The notes under the pieces are model-generated. The model saw only the letters and a program-made list of their open reading frames with translations. It was not told the origin of the DNA and ran no database searches. DNA of 64,000 nucleotides from JABACD01 sp047639675 (GTDB lineage: Bacteria; Planctomycetota; UBA1135; GCA-002686595): the NCBI GenBank assembly GCA_047639675.1, contig JBLIOI010000004.1, positions 22,129 to 86,128 on the forward strand, given 5' to 3'. Each line of letters starts with the position of its first letter. Position 1 is the stretch's first letter. Shown here piece by piece: positions 44,370 to 54,447 of this stretch. Made by a program: the position numbers and the translations under genes.

Positions 44370-46072
44370 GCGTGAAGAAAAAAAATAACCGGACCCTGAG
44401 CGTGATCGGTCTTCTACTGATTGTTGGCGCCGCCACCGGCGTATGGGCCTACAGCAAGGGGCACTTGTTCGCCGACGATGAGCAGGTCGAAATCGCGGGA
44501 GCTCCCGTGCGGCGCGGGCCGCTCGTGATCTCAGTTACTGAGCGGGGCAATTTGACCGCAAAGAACAGTGTGAGCATCAAGAGTGAAGTGGAAGGGCGTT
44601 CGACCCTTCTCTACTTGATCGATGAAGGGAACATGGTTGAACCCGGTGACTTGATCGCCGAGATTGACACTTCGGAGCATGTTGACCGCCGTGTCGCCCA
44701 AGAAATCTCAGTGCAGAGTGGGCGTGCCGCAGCAACCAAGGCGCGCGAAGGGCTTGCGATCCAGGAAATCGAGAACGAAAGTCTGATCGCCAAGGCGGAA
44801 CAGAATGTTCTCTTTGCCCGTCTTGAGTTGGAGCGCTTCGTTGGCCTCGATTTGAACCCGGAGTTAGAGAAACTGAGCTTCGAGGAGATGCGCGAGTTGA
44901 TCGAAGCCGCCAAACTGAGCGACGGCAATGTCGGCTCGGCTTATCAGGGCGGTAGCCGTCAGCAAGAACTCCAGCAGTTCGGCGATGACATCTTGATCCG
45001 CGCAGAGGAGCTCAAGCGATCCGAGGATCGCTACGAGTGGAGTTCCAAGCTCGCCAGCCGGGGTTTCGTGGAACGCACAGAGCTTGAAGCCGATGAACTT
45101 GCCGTTACGCGAGCGGAAATCTCCCTTGAGCAAGCAAAACGCGCGATGTTCTTGCTCAAGGAATACGGACACCCCAAGGATTGGGCGACCTTGCAGGGCG
45201 ATCTAAGCGAAGCCGGTCGTCAATTGCTGAAATCGAATAAGCAAGCCATTGCCCAGCTTGCGGACTATGAGGCAGCCAAGGAAGCCACGACCGTAAAGCT
45301 CGCTCTTGAGGAGGAGAAGCTCGCTCGAATTCTCGATCAGATCTCAAAGGGCAAGATCCATTCACCGGTAAGCGGTATGGTCGTCTACGGGCGTACCGAA
45401 GGCGGTCGTAGCAGTAGTAGCGAACCGATGCAGGAAGGCGGTGAGATCCGCGAACGCCAGGAGATCGCCACAATCCCGGGCGAAGGCGGAATGATTGCCG
45501 AGGCGAGTGTTCACGAGTCCGTCCTCTCGCAGGTTGTAGAGGGATTGCGGGTCGTGCTGCGCATTGACGCGCTTCCTGGCCAAGAGTTCCAGGGCGAAGT
45601 GACTAACGTCGCCGTGCTGCCCGACAAGAACTCCTGGTGGGCTAACCCTAATTTGCGCCTGTACAAGACTGAAATTGTCGTCGATGGCGGCGACGGCGAG
45701 ATGCGACCGGGCATGTCGTGCAGCATCGAAATTCTCGTCCAGCGCATCCCCGACACGCTCTATGTTCCGATTCAGGCTGTGCATCACACGGGTAGCAAAG
45801 CTATCGCGTGGGTTCGCGAAGAGGGCAGTGTCGTAGAGCGCGTAGTTGAAATTGGCAGCCACAATCGGACTTGGCTTGAGATCAAGAGTGGCTTAGAGGA
45901 AGGCGAGGTCGTCCTGCTCAGTCCACCGCTTGGTTTTCAAGTTGTCGACGACGCCACGCCCGAGGAAGCACAAGATTTAGGCGCGGCGTCGGCAGGGTCG
46001 GAGAAATCCAGCGAATCGAAGAAGCCTAAAGGCAGCTCTGGTTCAGATAACAAGCGGCCCAGCGGTCGCTAG
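44366..46072 (+). CDS. MacA/HlyD-like membrane fusion protein
   Basis: Periplasmic adaptor of 568 residues with one N-terminal membrane segment (about 11-29). The barrel-sandwich halves flank a long alpha-helical hairpin (about 100-330, Glu/Ala/Arg-rich) of unusual length. The second lipoyl half begins GKIHSPVSGMVVYGR. The beta-barrel region has RIDALPGQEFQGEVTNVAVL and MRPGMSCSIEI. The C-terminal 40 residues are Ser/Lys-rich. It connects the TolC-like protein to the MacB-like permease. Start overlaps the upstream stop by 4 nt. Confidence 0.9.
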   Translation: MSVKKKNNRTLSVIGLLLIVGAATGVWAYSKGHLFADDEQVEIAGAPVRRGPLVISVTERGNLTAKNSVSIKSEVEGRSTLLYLIDEGNMVEPGDLIAEIDTSEHVDRRVAQEISVQSGRAAATKAREGLAIQEIENESLIAKAEQNVLFARLELERFVGLDLNPELEKLSFEEMRELIEAAKLSDGNVGSAYQGGSRQQELQQFGDDILIRAEELKRSEDRYEWSSKLASRGFVERTELEADELAVTRAEISLEQAKRAMFLLKEYGHPKDWATLQGDLSEAGRQLLKSNKQAIAQLADYEAAKEATTVKLALEEEKLARILDQISKGKIHSPVSGMVVYGRTEGGRSSSSEPMQEGGEIRERQEIATIPGEGGMIAEASVHESVLSQVVEGLRVVLRIDALPGQEFQGEVTNVAVLPDKNSWWANPNLRLYKTEIVVDGGDGEMRPGMSCSIEILVQRIPDTLYVPIQAVHHTGSKAIAWVREEGSVVERVVEIGSHNRTWLEIKSGLEEGEVVLLSPPLGFQVVDDATPEEAQDLGAASAGSEKSSESKKPKGSSGSDNKRPSGR

Positions 46073-46097
46073 CGCAAAGAATCAACGGCGACCAAAA

Positions 46098-46814
46098 TTG
46101 AATTCACTTCCAGACAAAACTCCCGTCGCGGAGTTGGAGAACATTTGCCGAACCTATCGCATGGGGGACACTACGGTGAGTGCTCTCGATGGTTTCAGCT
46201 TCACCTTTAATCGTGGCGAGTACTGGGCAGTCATGGGCAGCTCCGGCAGCGGCAAATCGACCTTGCTTAACCTTCTGGGGTGCATCGATCGCCCGACAAG
46301 CGGTACTTACCGTGTCGGTGGCGAAGACATCTCAGGATTGAATGACGATCAGTTGTCGGATCTTCGCAGCCGTCGTCTTGGCTTCGTATTCCAGTCCTAC
46401 AATCTGATTCCTCAGCTCAACGTGCTGGAGAACATTCTTGTACCGCTCTTCTATCAAGACAACCCTGCGGCGGACGGCGAAGAGCGCGCGCGTCATTTAG
46501 CCGAGCGAGTCGGGCTAGCGGAGCGCTTGGATCACCGCCCGATGCAATTGTCCGGAGGCCAGCAGCAACGTGTGGCCATTGCACGAGCACTGATCAATGA
46601 TCCGGATCTCATCCTGGCGGATGAGGCGACCGGAAACCTTGACAGCAGTACGGCACTTGAGATTCTGGACCTCTTCGACGAATTGCACGCGGAGGGCAAG
46701 ACGATCCTGCTTGTGACCCACGAACAAAGTGTTGGTGATCGCGCCGAGAGCATCCTGCACCTCTCCGATGGCCACATTGATCGTGTCGCCAAACGCGCGG
46801 AGAGTGACGTTTAA
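46098..46814 (+). CDS. ABC transporter ATPase, MacB/LolD type
   Basis: Nucleotide-binding subunit of 238 residues. Walker A GSSGSGKST, Q-loop FVFQSYNLIPQLN, signature LSGGQQQRVAIARAL, Walker B LILADEAT and switch His VTHEQ are all present. It belongs to the MacB/LolD class, which powers mechanotransmission permeases. A TTG at 46098 is the likely start. The stop overlaps the permease start (TAATG). Confidence 0.93.
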   Translation: MNSLPDKTPVAELENICRTYRMGDTTVSALDGFSFTFNRGEYWAVMGSSGSGKSTLLNLLGCIDRPTSGTYRVGGEDISGLNDDQLSDLRSRRLGFVFQSYNLIPQLNVLENILVPLFYQDNPAADGEERARHLAERVGLAERLDHRPMQLSGGQQQRVAIARALINDPDLILADEATGNLDSSTALEILDLFDELHAEGKTILLVTHEQSVGDRAESILHLSDGHIDRVAKRAESDV

Positions 46815-48072
46815 TGAACAGCCCCCTCTATCGCACGATCCGCTTGGGCGTGCAAAGTCTCCTACTGCACAAGTTACGCAGCGCACTGACTACTTTAGGC
46901 GTTCTCTTTGGAGTGAGCAGCGTGATTGCGATGCTTGCGATCGGTGAAGGTGCTAGTCTCGAAGCGCAGGAACAGATCCGCCAGCTCGGTAGTCAAAACG
47001 TCATTTTGCGCAGCGTCAAGCCGGCCGAAGACGCAGTCAGTAATCAGCGTCAACGAACCGTGGCCTACGGCGTGACCCACGACGACTTGGCGAGAATCCG
47101 TGAGAGCTTTCCTGGAGTCAAGCGAGCCGTACCCTTGCGGCAGCTTCCCGAAGAGGTGCGCTACGGATCCACAGCGATTCGTCCCGACGTGATTTCTACG
47201 ATTCCCGCCTACCGCGAAGCGACCGGCCGGGTCGTTGGATTGGGCCGTTTCCTCAGCGACGCCGATGAGAAGTATGTAGCCAACGTCTGCGTGCTTGGAT
47301 ACGAGGTTTCGCGGGCGCTGTTTCCCTTCGTAAGTCCGTTGGGTGCGAATGTGAAGATTGGCGCCGACTACTTTGAAGTGGTCGGGACATTGCTTCCGCG
47401 TGTTCGCTTGGGCGGCGATCAACCGGGCGCCGGGGAAGACAATGTGGGCGAGCTCTTCATTCCGCTTTCAACGGGAACCAAATGGTTCGGTGAGACCTTG
47501 GTGAAGATGCGCAGCGGCTCCATGGATATGGAAGAAGTCCAGTTGCACGAAATCATCATCGAAGTGGAGCATGCAGTGAATGTGCCCATGGTGGCTAGCG
47601 CCGCGCGAGCCATGCTCGAGCGCGAACATCGCGAACGCGACTACAAGGTGGTCGTGCCGTTGGAGCTACTTATGCGTGCGGAAGAGACGAAACGTATCTT
47701 CAACATTGTCTTGGGTTCAATCGCAGGGATCAGCTTGCTCGTGGGCGGTATCGGGATCATGAATGTGATGTTGGCGACGGTTACCGAGCGTACTCGCGAG
47801 ATCGGAATTCGGCGTGCCTTGGGCGCCAAGCGCCACCACATCGTGACGCAGTTCTTGGTGGAAACCGTGGTGCTCTCTGTCGGAGGCGGAATCCTCGGAA
47901 TCCTTCTGGGGATCACAATTCCTTCTCTGGTTGAGAAGTTTGCGGACATGCGAACCGTGGTTACACCGGGCGCGCCATTGCTCGCCTTTGGAATCTCCGC
48001 CAGTATCGGTGTGATCTTCGGGCTCTACCCAGCGTGGCGAGCGGCGAACATGGACCCTGTCGAGGCTCTCCG

Positions 48073-48082
<10 letters not shown>
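46814..48082 (+). CDS. MacB-like ABC permease (FtsX/MacB core domains)
   Basis: Inner-membrane permease of 422 residues with four membrane helices: one N-terminal (TTLGVLFGVSSVIAMLAIG), then a large periplasmic MacB_PCD domain, then three C-terminal helices around GGIGIMNVMLATVTERTREI and IRRALGAKR. The ATPase domain is separate here, unlike in E. coli MacB. The adaptor and channel genes upstream make a complete tripartite exporter; substrates could be antibiotics, peptides or lipoproteins. The 3' end overlaps the convergent comM gene by 10 bp. Confidence 0.93.
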
Positions 48083-49611
<1,529 letters not shown>

Positions 49612-49672
49612 ACAAGAGAAGACGATCGGCTGGCGAATCGGTTTCTCTTGTGGTGGGGGGAAGCCTATAAGT

Positions 49673-50731
49673 TCACTCGCGGCTCGCCGCGATCTTCTTG
49701 CGAAGTAGAGCCTCGTACTCGCTCAATTCAGAAAGTGCCGTGGCCCGCTCAAGTTCCGCAAAGGCCTCTGGATTCCCCTTAAGGATCGACTCAACTTGGC
49801 CAGCGAGTTCGACTTGCCGGGGAGAAAGCCAGTGGCTCGCGTCCCGCTTTGTTCCTAGCGCACCGTTGACGCGCCTAGCTTGCAGCAAAGTCAACGGTAG
49901 GTGCTGAAGATGCGAACGCTTCAAGTAGTAGAGCTGATCCGAGTCCTTGCTTGCCTTCGGCGCGCCAGTCATGGCTTCGGCCGCATCACCGACCTTAGAT
50001 CGAGCGATTTCTAATTGCTCAGGGGTCGTTGTGAAGATCTTTGTCGTGCAGCTTCCATCCTTGGCTAGATCTACCAATTGATGAAAGGCTACGCGGCTCG
50101 GAAGGTAGCTGACTTCGACGACTTCAAGTTTGTTATGCCACGCTGCCCGCGTGGAGACTACACCAGGGATGGAACCCAAATGCGCCTCACCTTCCCAGAA
50201 TCAGAACATGGCAAAAGCGGCGGTTTGTATCTCCTCGCTGGAAGTTTCATCCCAAAGGGTGCTGAGCCACGTGGGGACCTCGCGCTTCGCGGCTTCTAGG
50301 ACATCGACCACGCGCTGGGCTACGGCGCCCGTACTCCACAAGCGATCTTTTCGTGGAAGAATATCTTGAGCTTTAGAATCCACGAAGCGCATGACTGGAT
50401 TGTTCCAGGTTGGCTCGTCGAAGCGTTCGAGAACTTCCTTCTCGTAACCTTCAACGTTGTTACGAATAACTACCGGTTCGAACAGCGTTTCAGCCGCTTC
50501 GACGAGTAGTGGCAAGCTAAGTGGTCCTTCACCGAAGGACCGGCAAGTGCTTCAGCCAGGGACTTCTTGAAACTGGAGCCACACAGGCTTTCCAGTTTGC
50601 GCGGAGGAGGCCAAGGCTGGTTCGAGGGTTCGATTCCATGCGACGCGACCGAACTCGACGGGAGAGTCTTGTAGGGAGACTGCGGATATTGTCGCGCTCA
50701 TGGCAAGGGAGAGGAAAGCTGTGTTCTTCAT
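49673..50731 (-). CDS. Probable two-Sec selenoprotein: thioredoxin-like plus MsrA-like
   Basis: Reads as one frame of 353 codons interrupted by two UGA codons (50554-50552 and 50203-50201), interpreted as selenocysteine. ATG 50731 opens a signal peptide (MKNTAFLSLAMSATISAVS). A thioredoxin-like domain follows with PVWLQFQEVPG then U60-S-T-C63, a U-x-x-C redox motif; the text EPVVIRNNVEGYEKEVLERF continues the fold. The second domain has AFAMF-U177-FWEGEAHLGSIPGVV, which matches the MsrA GCFWxxE active site with Sec for Cys, followed by EVVEVSYLPS. The C-terminal region (HLPLTLLQARRVNGAL, LSPRQVELAG) is recognisably conserved in my memory of a thioredoxin-like (seleno)protein family. A SECIS-like hairpin follows the first UGA. 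The final stop at 49673 is also UGA but has no redox context. Probably a periplasmic repair reductase. Confidence 0.8.
50201..50203 (-). other. In-frame UGA 2 (Sec177 candidate, MsrA-like site)
   Basis: The codon lies in F-U-F-W-E-G-E, where MsrA proteins have the catalytic Cys. The same frame continues for 175 codons with protein-like sequence. A downstream hairpin is weak (GGUG/CAUU with loop AGGCG, 13 nt after the UGA), so the SECIS for this site is unproven. Confidence 0.65.
50523..50541 (-). promoter_or_regulatory. SECIS-like hairpin after UGA 1
   Basis: In the mRNA, GGUCCUUC and GAAGGACC pair perfectly (8 bp) around a GGU loop. The loop begins 19 nt after the UGA at 50554-50552 (18 nt between). 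A short G-starting loop, a 4-16 bp upper stem and a 16-37 nt distance are the features of the published bacterial SECIS model as I know it. The pairing lies inside coding sequence. Confidence 0.75.
50552..50554 (-). other. In-frame UGA 1 (Sec60 candidate, UxxC site)
   Basis: The codon sits in E-V-P-G-U-S-T-C, after a predicted beta strand, exactly where a thioredoxin-like protein has the first Cys of CxxC. Upstream codons continue in frame to a signal peptide starting at 50731. A strong hairpin follows immediately. Confidence 0.78.
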
Positions 50732-51270
50732 TAGATTGGTGAAGATAGCTGAAGGAGCGCGCGCGGGGAAGAAATGGCGGGGATTGAAGGTGAACAGCCA
50801 CGCTTGCTCAGCAAATCTACGCTCTTAGGGCGGGGGCTCTTGGCCGGCGGCGTGGACTACGGGTTGATTGGTCTTCGTCGGTTGCAGTTGAAAGGCAACT
50901 GGGGATTGAAAATCAAGGGGGCTTCGCAGAGGTCTTTTAACAGGGGAGTGTTGAGTTCACGAGTGAACTCAACTCACAGCGTTTTCTTAGATGTGGCTAT
51001 TGGGCGGAGGTCTCGGATTAGACCTAGATTCTGCGGGCTTTCGGCTTTTGGAAAGAGTGCTGAGTTCAAGTGGCAGATCGGTTGTTACAAACAGGATCTA
51101 TTCGCTAAATAAAGCCTGTTCTGGCCACTTTAGTTGGTAATGCAAGGGGCTCATGCGACTTTCTAGATATGTAGATTCAAGTGTTGTTCCCGAATGGCTC
51201 GGGTGGTTAGAGAAAAGGGTTGCTCGTTCCAGCTTCTCCTCTTGGGTTCTTGCCGTATGCTATTGGCATA
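50732..51270. other. 539-bp intergenic region between divergent genes
   Basis: Separates the minus-strand selenoprotein gene from the plus-strand kinase gene and should hold both promoters. It contains a perfect 24-bp palindrome (separate entry) and CAGTTG/CAACTG near 50890. A plus-strand open frame of 112 codons (50774-51112) has no protein-like features. No RNA gene was recognised. Confidence 0.4.
50950..50973. promoter_or_regulatory. 24-bp palindrome, possible operator or terminator
   Basis: GTTGAGTTCAC, GA, then GTGAACTCAAC is a perfect 11-bp inverted repeat. The half-site core GAGTTCA recurs at about 51061. It could be an operator controlling the divergent genes or an RNA hairpin. Confidence 0.45.
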
Positions 51271-53802
51271 ATGTCGGTATCGGATGATTCTACTTCGCGT
51301 GAGCGTACGCGTGATATCTTGCATCACGCGCTGGATTTGCCAGCCGTAGATCGGCGTGCTTACGTTGAGTCTTGTTTACCTGCGGGAGGCACTCTTGAGG
51401 ATGCTTTAAGTCTTCTCGGCGAAGTGGATGAGCTCGGAGACTTTCTTGAACGGCCCTCGTGTTCTCAGGATTTTGAGCCCGCGCTACCCGCAACTATTGG
51501 TGACTACCGTGTAGTTAGGCTGCTCGGTTGGGGGTCGATGGGTGTGGTCTATCTCGCTACTCAAGACTCTCCGTCACGCAGCGTCGCTGTGAAGGTTTTG
51601 CGCATGGATGCTTGTTCGGCGACAATGGCAGGCCGCTTCCGTCAGGAAGGTGATTTGCTCGGGCGGCTATCCCACCCGAACATTGCATCTGTTTTTGAAG
51701 CTGGGACCGCTGACCTCGGTGCCGGGCTTCAGCCATTCCTTGCGATTGAATTCGTTGATGGGATTTCGATTACCAAGTATGCGGAAGAGCACCAGTTAGG
51801 AGTGAGTGCGTGTGTGGAGCTCATGGTGGTTCTTGCGCGCGCAGTTCATTACGCTCACGAGAATGGCGTGCTGCATCGCGACCTCAAACCAGAGAACGTC
51901 TTGGTTAGCAAGGATGGGGAGCCTTGCATGCTTGACTTCGGCGTCGCGACAATGGCTGCCGATGACGAGAACCACTTGACGATGACGGCAACGGGGCAAG
52001 TCATCGGAACTTTGGCGTACATGGCGCCCGAGCAGGCCCGGGGCGCGAATCTCGATGCGCGCGCTGATCAGTTTGCTCTTGGTGCGATACTGTATGAGTT
52101 GCTGACTGGTGAATTGCCATTCGACCTTCGGGGGCGATTGCCTATCGAGTCATTACGTATTATTGCCGACGGTGATTGTCGCTTGCCGACTCAGTTTGTG
52201 CGCAAACTGTCGGGGAACTTGGAAGCGATTCTGATGACAACTTTGGCGGCTGAGCCTGTTCGGCGCTACGCAACTGTTGAAGCCTTCGCACTGGACCTCG
52301 AGGCTCACCTCGCGGGCAAGCCGGTCAAAGCGCGCGCGCCTTCATCGTTTCAAAGTCTGCGGCGTTTTGTTCGCCGTAACGCCTTACTTTCTACTGTTCT
52401 CCTCTTTGGCCTGTTCGCCCTAGGCGTTGTTTTTGCGTGGGGGGCGGATTCTCTGATCGTTGCCGAGCGAGCCGAGGGTGGCGTTGCACTTCTCTCGGAC
52501 GGCCGACTACGTTTGGCGCTTGAGACGGAGGCCGCGGATCTCTGGCCCATTTCTAGCGAGTGCATACCAGCTTTTGACGCTTGGCTTGAACGCGCTTACG
52601 GGATGCGCAGCCGCGTTCCCGATCATGAATTAGCTCTTGGGCTCCTGGAGCACGAGGCTTCCACGGAGTCCTCTGAGATGAATACCCTTTGGCTGCGCGG
52701 TGAAGGTCGTGAGGTCTTGCCTGCGATTAAGGAGATGTTGTCTGAGCTCTTGCCGGAGATGGAGGGGCGTTCGCGAGCAGCGCAGGATTTGCGCAAACAC
52801 ACGATTGTTACTGAGGAGGGAGCTTGGGCTGCGGCTACTGTGAGGGTTGCCGCTGATGCGCGATTTGCAGGGCTGGTTCTTGTCCCGCAGGAGGGCCTCG
52901 TGCCTTTGGGTCCGGATCCTGATTCGCACTTGGAAGAGTTTGCGGTGTACTCCTCTGGTGTTGTTCATCAGCGGGATCCTGGCAGTGCGAAGTTCACTCC
53001 TCAAGCACAGGATGCTGTTGTCTTGGTGCTTATTCCTGCGGGGGATGTCTGGATTGGGACCCAATACGAGGAACCGGATGGAGAGAACTTCGACTCGATA
53101 GTGGCGTTCAAGGGGCCGGGATTCATCAACGAGGGTCCTCCCATTCAGATTAACCTCGATCCCTTCTTGATCGCGAAGTTCGAGTTTACCCAGGCCCAAT
53201 GGGTTCGCTTGGCGGGTTTCAATCCAAGTGATTGGGAATCGGGGGCAGAGATTTCAGGGCAATCCATCGGCGCTACAAATCCCGTCGAAACTCTCTCGTG
53301 GAAGCAAGTGATGGCATTTCTACCCCGTTGGAATCTGACACTTCCAACGGAAGCGCAATGGGAGACAGCTACCCTCGCCGGTGCTTCGAATCCATATATG
53401 GTTGGTGATCACCACATGGACCTAGGTGGCTACGCGAATGGGAATACTCATAGCTCATACGGTCAAGATTCCTCGGCGGCCATCGACGATGGTCATGAAG
53501 CTCACAGGGCGGTTGGAAGTTTGCTGCCCAATGCATTTGGATTGCATGATGTGCTTGGCAATGTTTACGAGTTCTGCTTGGATGTATACAAAGTGCGCTA
53601 TCATCGTCTTGAGCACCGAAGTGGGGACGGTCTCGTAGTAGCTGAACCGGACGGTGATGTTTCGCGTCGCGGCGGCGCTTGCGGCGTACCCCCCAGGGGC
53701 CTGCGCGTTTGGAAGCGAGATGATCGACGCGAGGATGTTCGCGATGCGATTACCGGATTTCGAGCAGCTCGGGGTCTCCGCCTTTTGCACTCTGGAGACT
53801 GA
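51271..53802 (+). CDS. Membrane Ser/Thr kinase with FGE/SUMF1-like domain
   Basis: 843 residues. An N-terminal segment (RERTRDILHHALDLPAVDRRAYVESCL) precedes the kinase domain: LGWGSMGVVY, VAVKVLRM, HRDLKPEN, DFGVAT, YMAPEQ. A TM helix lies at about residues 385-405 (LLSTVLLFGLFALGVVFAW). The exported part ends in an FGE-sulfatase-like domain (LIPAGDVWIGTQYEEPDGEN, FTQAQWVRLAGFNP, LPTEAQWETA, GNVYEF). The start ATG 51271 is preferred to 51220. The stop is 3 nt before an ECF sigma factor gene. Kinases of this build are frequent in planctomycetes; the signal sensed by the outer domain is unknown. Confidence 0.9.
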   Translation: MSVSDDSTSRERTRDILHHALDLPAVDRRAYVESCLPAGGTLEDALSLLGEVDELGDFLERPSCSQDFEPALPATIGDYRVVRLLGWGSMGVVYLATQDSPSRSVAVKVLRMDACSATMAGRFRQEGDLLGRLSHPNIASVFEAGTADLGAGLQPFLAIEFVDGISITKYAEEHQLGVSACVELMVVLARAVHYAHENGVLHRDLKPENVLVSKDGEPCMLDFGVATMAADDENHLTMTATGQVIGTLAYMAPEQARGANLDARADQFALGAILYELLTGELPFDLRGRLPIESLRIIADGDCRLPTQFVRKLSGNLEAILMTTLAAEPVRRYATVEAFALDLEAHLAGKPVKARAPSSFQSLRRFVRRNALLSTVLLFGLFALGVVFAWGADSLIVAERAEGGVALLSDGRLRLALETEAADLWPISSECIPAFDAWLERAYGMRSRVPDHELALGLLEHEASTESSEMNTLWLRGEGREVLPAIKEMLSELLPEMEGRSRAAQDLRKHTIVTEEGAWAAATVRVAADARFAGLVLVPQEGLVPLGPDPDSHLEEFAVYSSGVVHQRDPGSAKFTPQAQDAVVLVLIPAGDVWIGTQYEEPDGENFDSIVAFKGPGFINEGPPIQINLDPFLIAKFEFTQAQWVRLAGFNPSDWESGAEISGQSIGATNPVETLSWKQVMAFLPRWNLTLPTEAQWETATLAGASNPYMVGDHHMDLGGYANGNTHSSYGQDSSAAIDDGHEAHRAVGSLLPNAFGLHDVLGNVYEFCLDVYKVRYHRLEHRSGDGLVVAEPDGDVSRRGGACGVPPRGLRVWKRDDRREDVRDAITGFRAARGLRLLHSGD

Positions 53803-53805
53803 GTT

Positions 53806-54324
53806 ATGGAACCAGAAGACTGCAATCCTTCTTTGTCCGATGACGATCCGATCGCCGGACTCTATGACGCTCTACGAATACTTGGGGGCCGCGCTCTTGG
53901 TTTCGGATCGCGATTAGATCCAACCGATTTGGTTCATCAAGCGTGGGTTCGCTTGGCGCACTCTGATCACTACGCAGCGATGCCCCGCCCCGAGTTCTTG
54001 GCGATGTGCGCCACTGTCATGCGTCGCATTGCAGTCGATGAGGGTCGCCGTAGAGTGGTCGAGCGACTGGAACCAGGGCGGATCACCTTGACAGGCTTAC
54101 CTGTCCGAGGCAGTGGGGCTAAGCCTGACGTTGACCTATTAGAACTTGACGAGGCGTTGATTGCCCTCAAGCTCGTCGATGATCGATGGGCGCGAATTGT
54201 TGAGCTGCGCTTCTTCGGAGGGATGACTGGTGATGAAGTTGCAGATGCACTCAAACTATCGCGCAGGACAGTGGTTCGTGAGTGGGACTTGGCGCGAGCC
54301 TGGTTGAAGCGCAGGCTCGGGTAG
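53806..54324 (+). CDS. ECF-type RNA polymerase sigma factor
   Basis: 172 residues. Region 2 contains LDPTDLVHQAWVRLAH and FLAMCATVMRRIAVDEGRRR, typical of the planctomycete/STK-linked ECF groups. Region 4 shows DDRWARIVELRFFGGMTGDE and the helix-turn-helix ALKLSRRTVVREWDLARAWL. It starts 3 nt after the kinase gene, so co-expression is very likely and the kinase may control its activity. No anti-sigma factor gene is adjacent. Confidence 0.92.
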   Translation: MEPEDCNPSLSDDDPIAGLYDALRILGGRALGFGSRLDPTDLVHQAWVRLAHSDHYAAMPRPEFLAMCATVMRRIAVDEGRRRVVERLEPGRITLTGLPVRGSGAKPDVDLLELDEALIALKLVDDRWARIVELRFFGGMTGDEVADALKLSRRTVVREWDLARAWLKRRLG

Positions 54325-54447
54325 GGAGCCTGAATGGCCGTCTGGAGCTTTCTTATTCGCATCGATCAAGCTGTGATTGCCGCTGGTGAGCGCTGCGGAT
54401 AAGGTCTGCGCACTCACGGCTTCCCTTAGCTCATTTCTGACTGCCGC

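Noticed and set aside
49673..49675. Terminal UGA as a third selenocysteine
   Set aside because: The frame does continue beyond it, but the context (KKIAASRE) has no redox motif and readthrough would run into comM; treated as the true stop.
50529..50801. Separate 90-codon minus-strand frame over the selenoprotein 5' end
   Set aside because: It is in a different frame, Arg/Pro-rich without fold features, and a shadow of the signal-peptide and UxxC region.
50774..51112. 112-codon plus-strand open frame
   Set aside because: Basic, no domain or signal features, overlaps the divergent promoter region of the selenoprotein gene; treated as chance.
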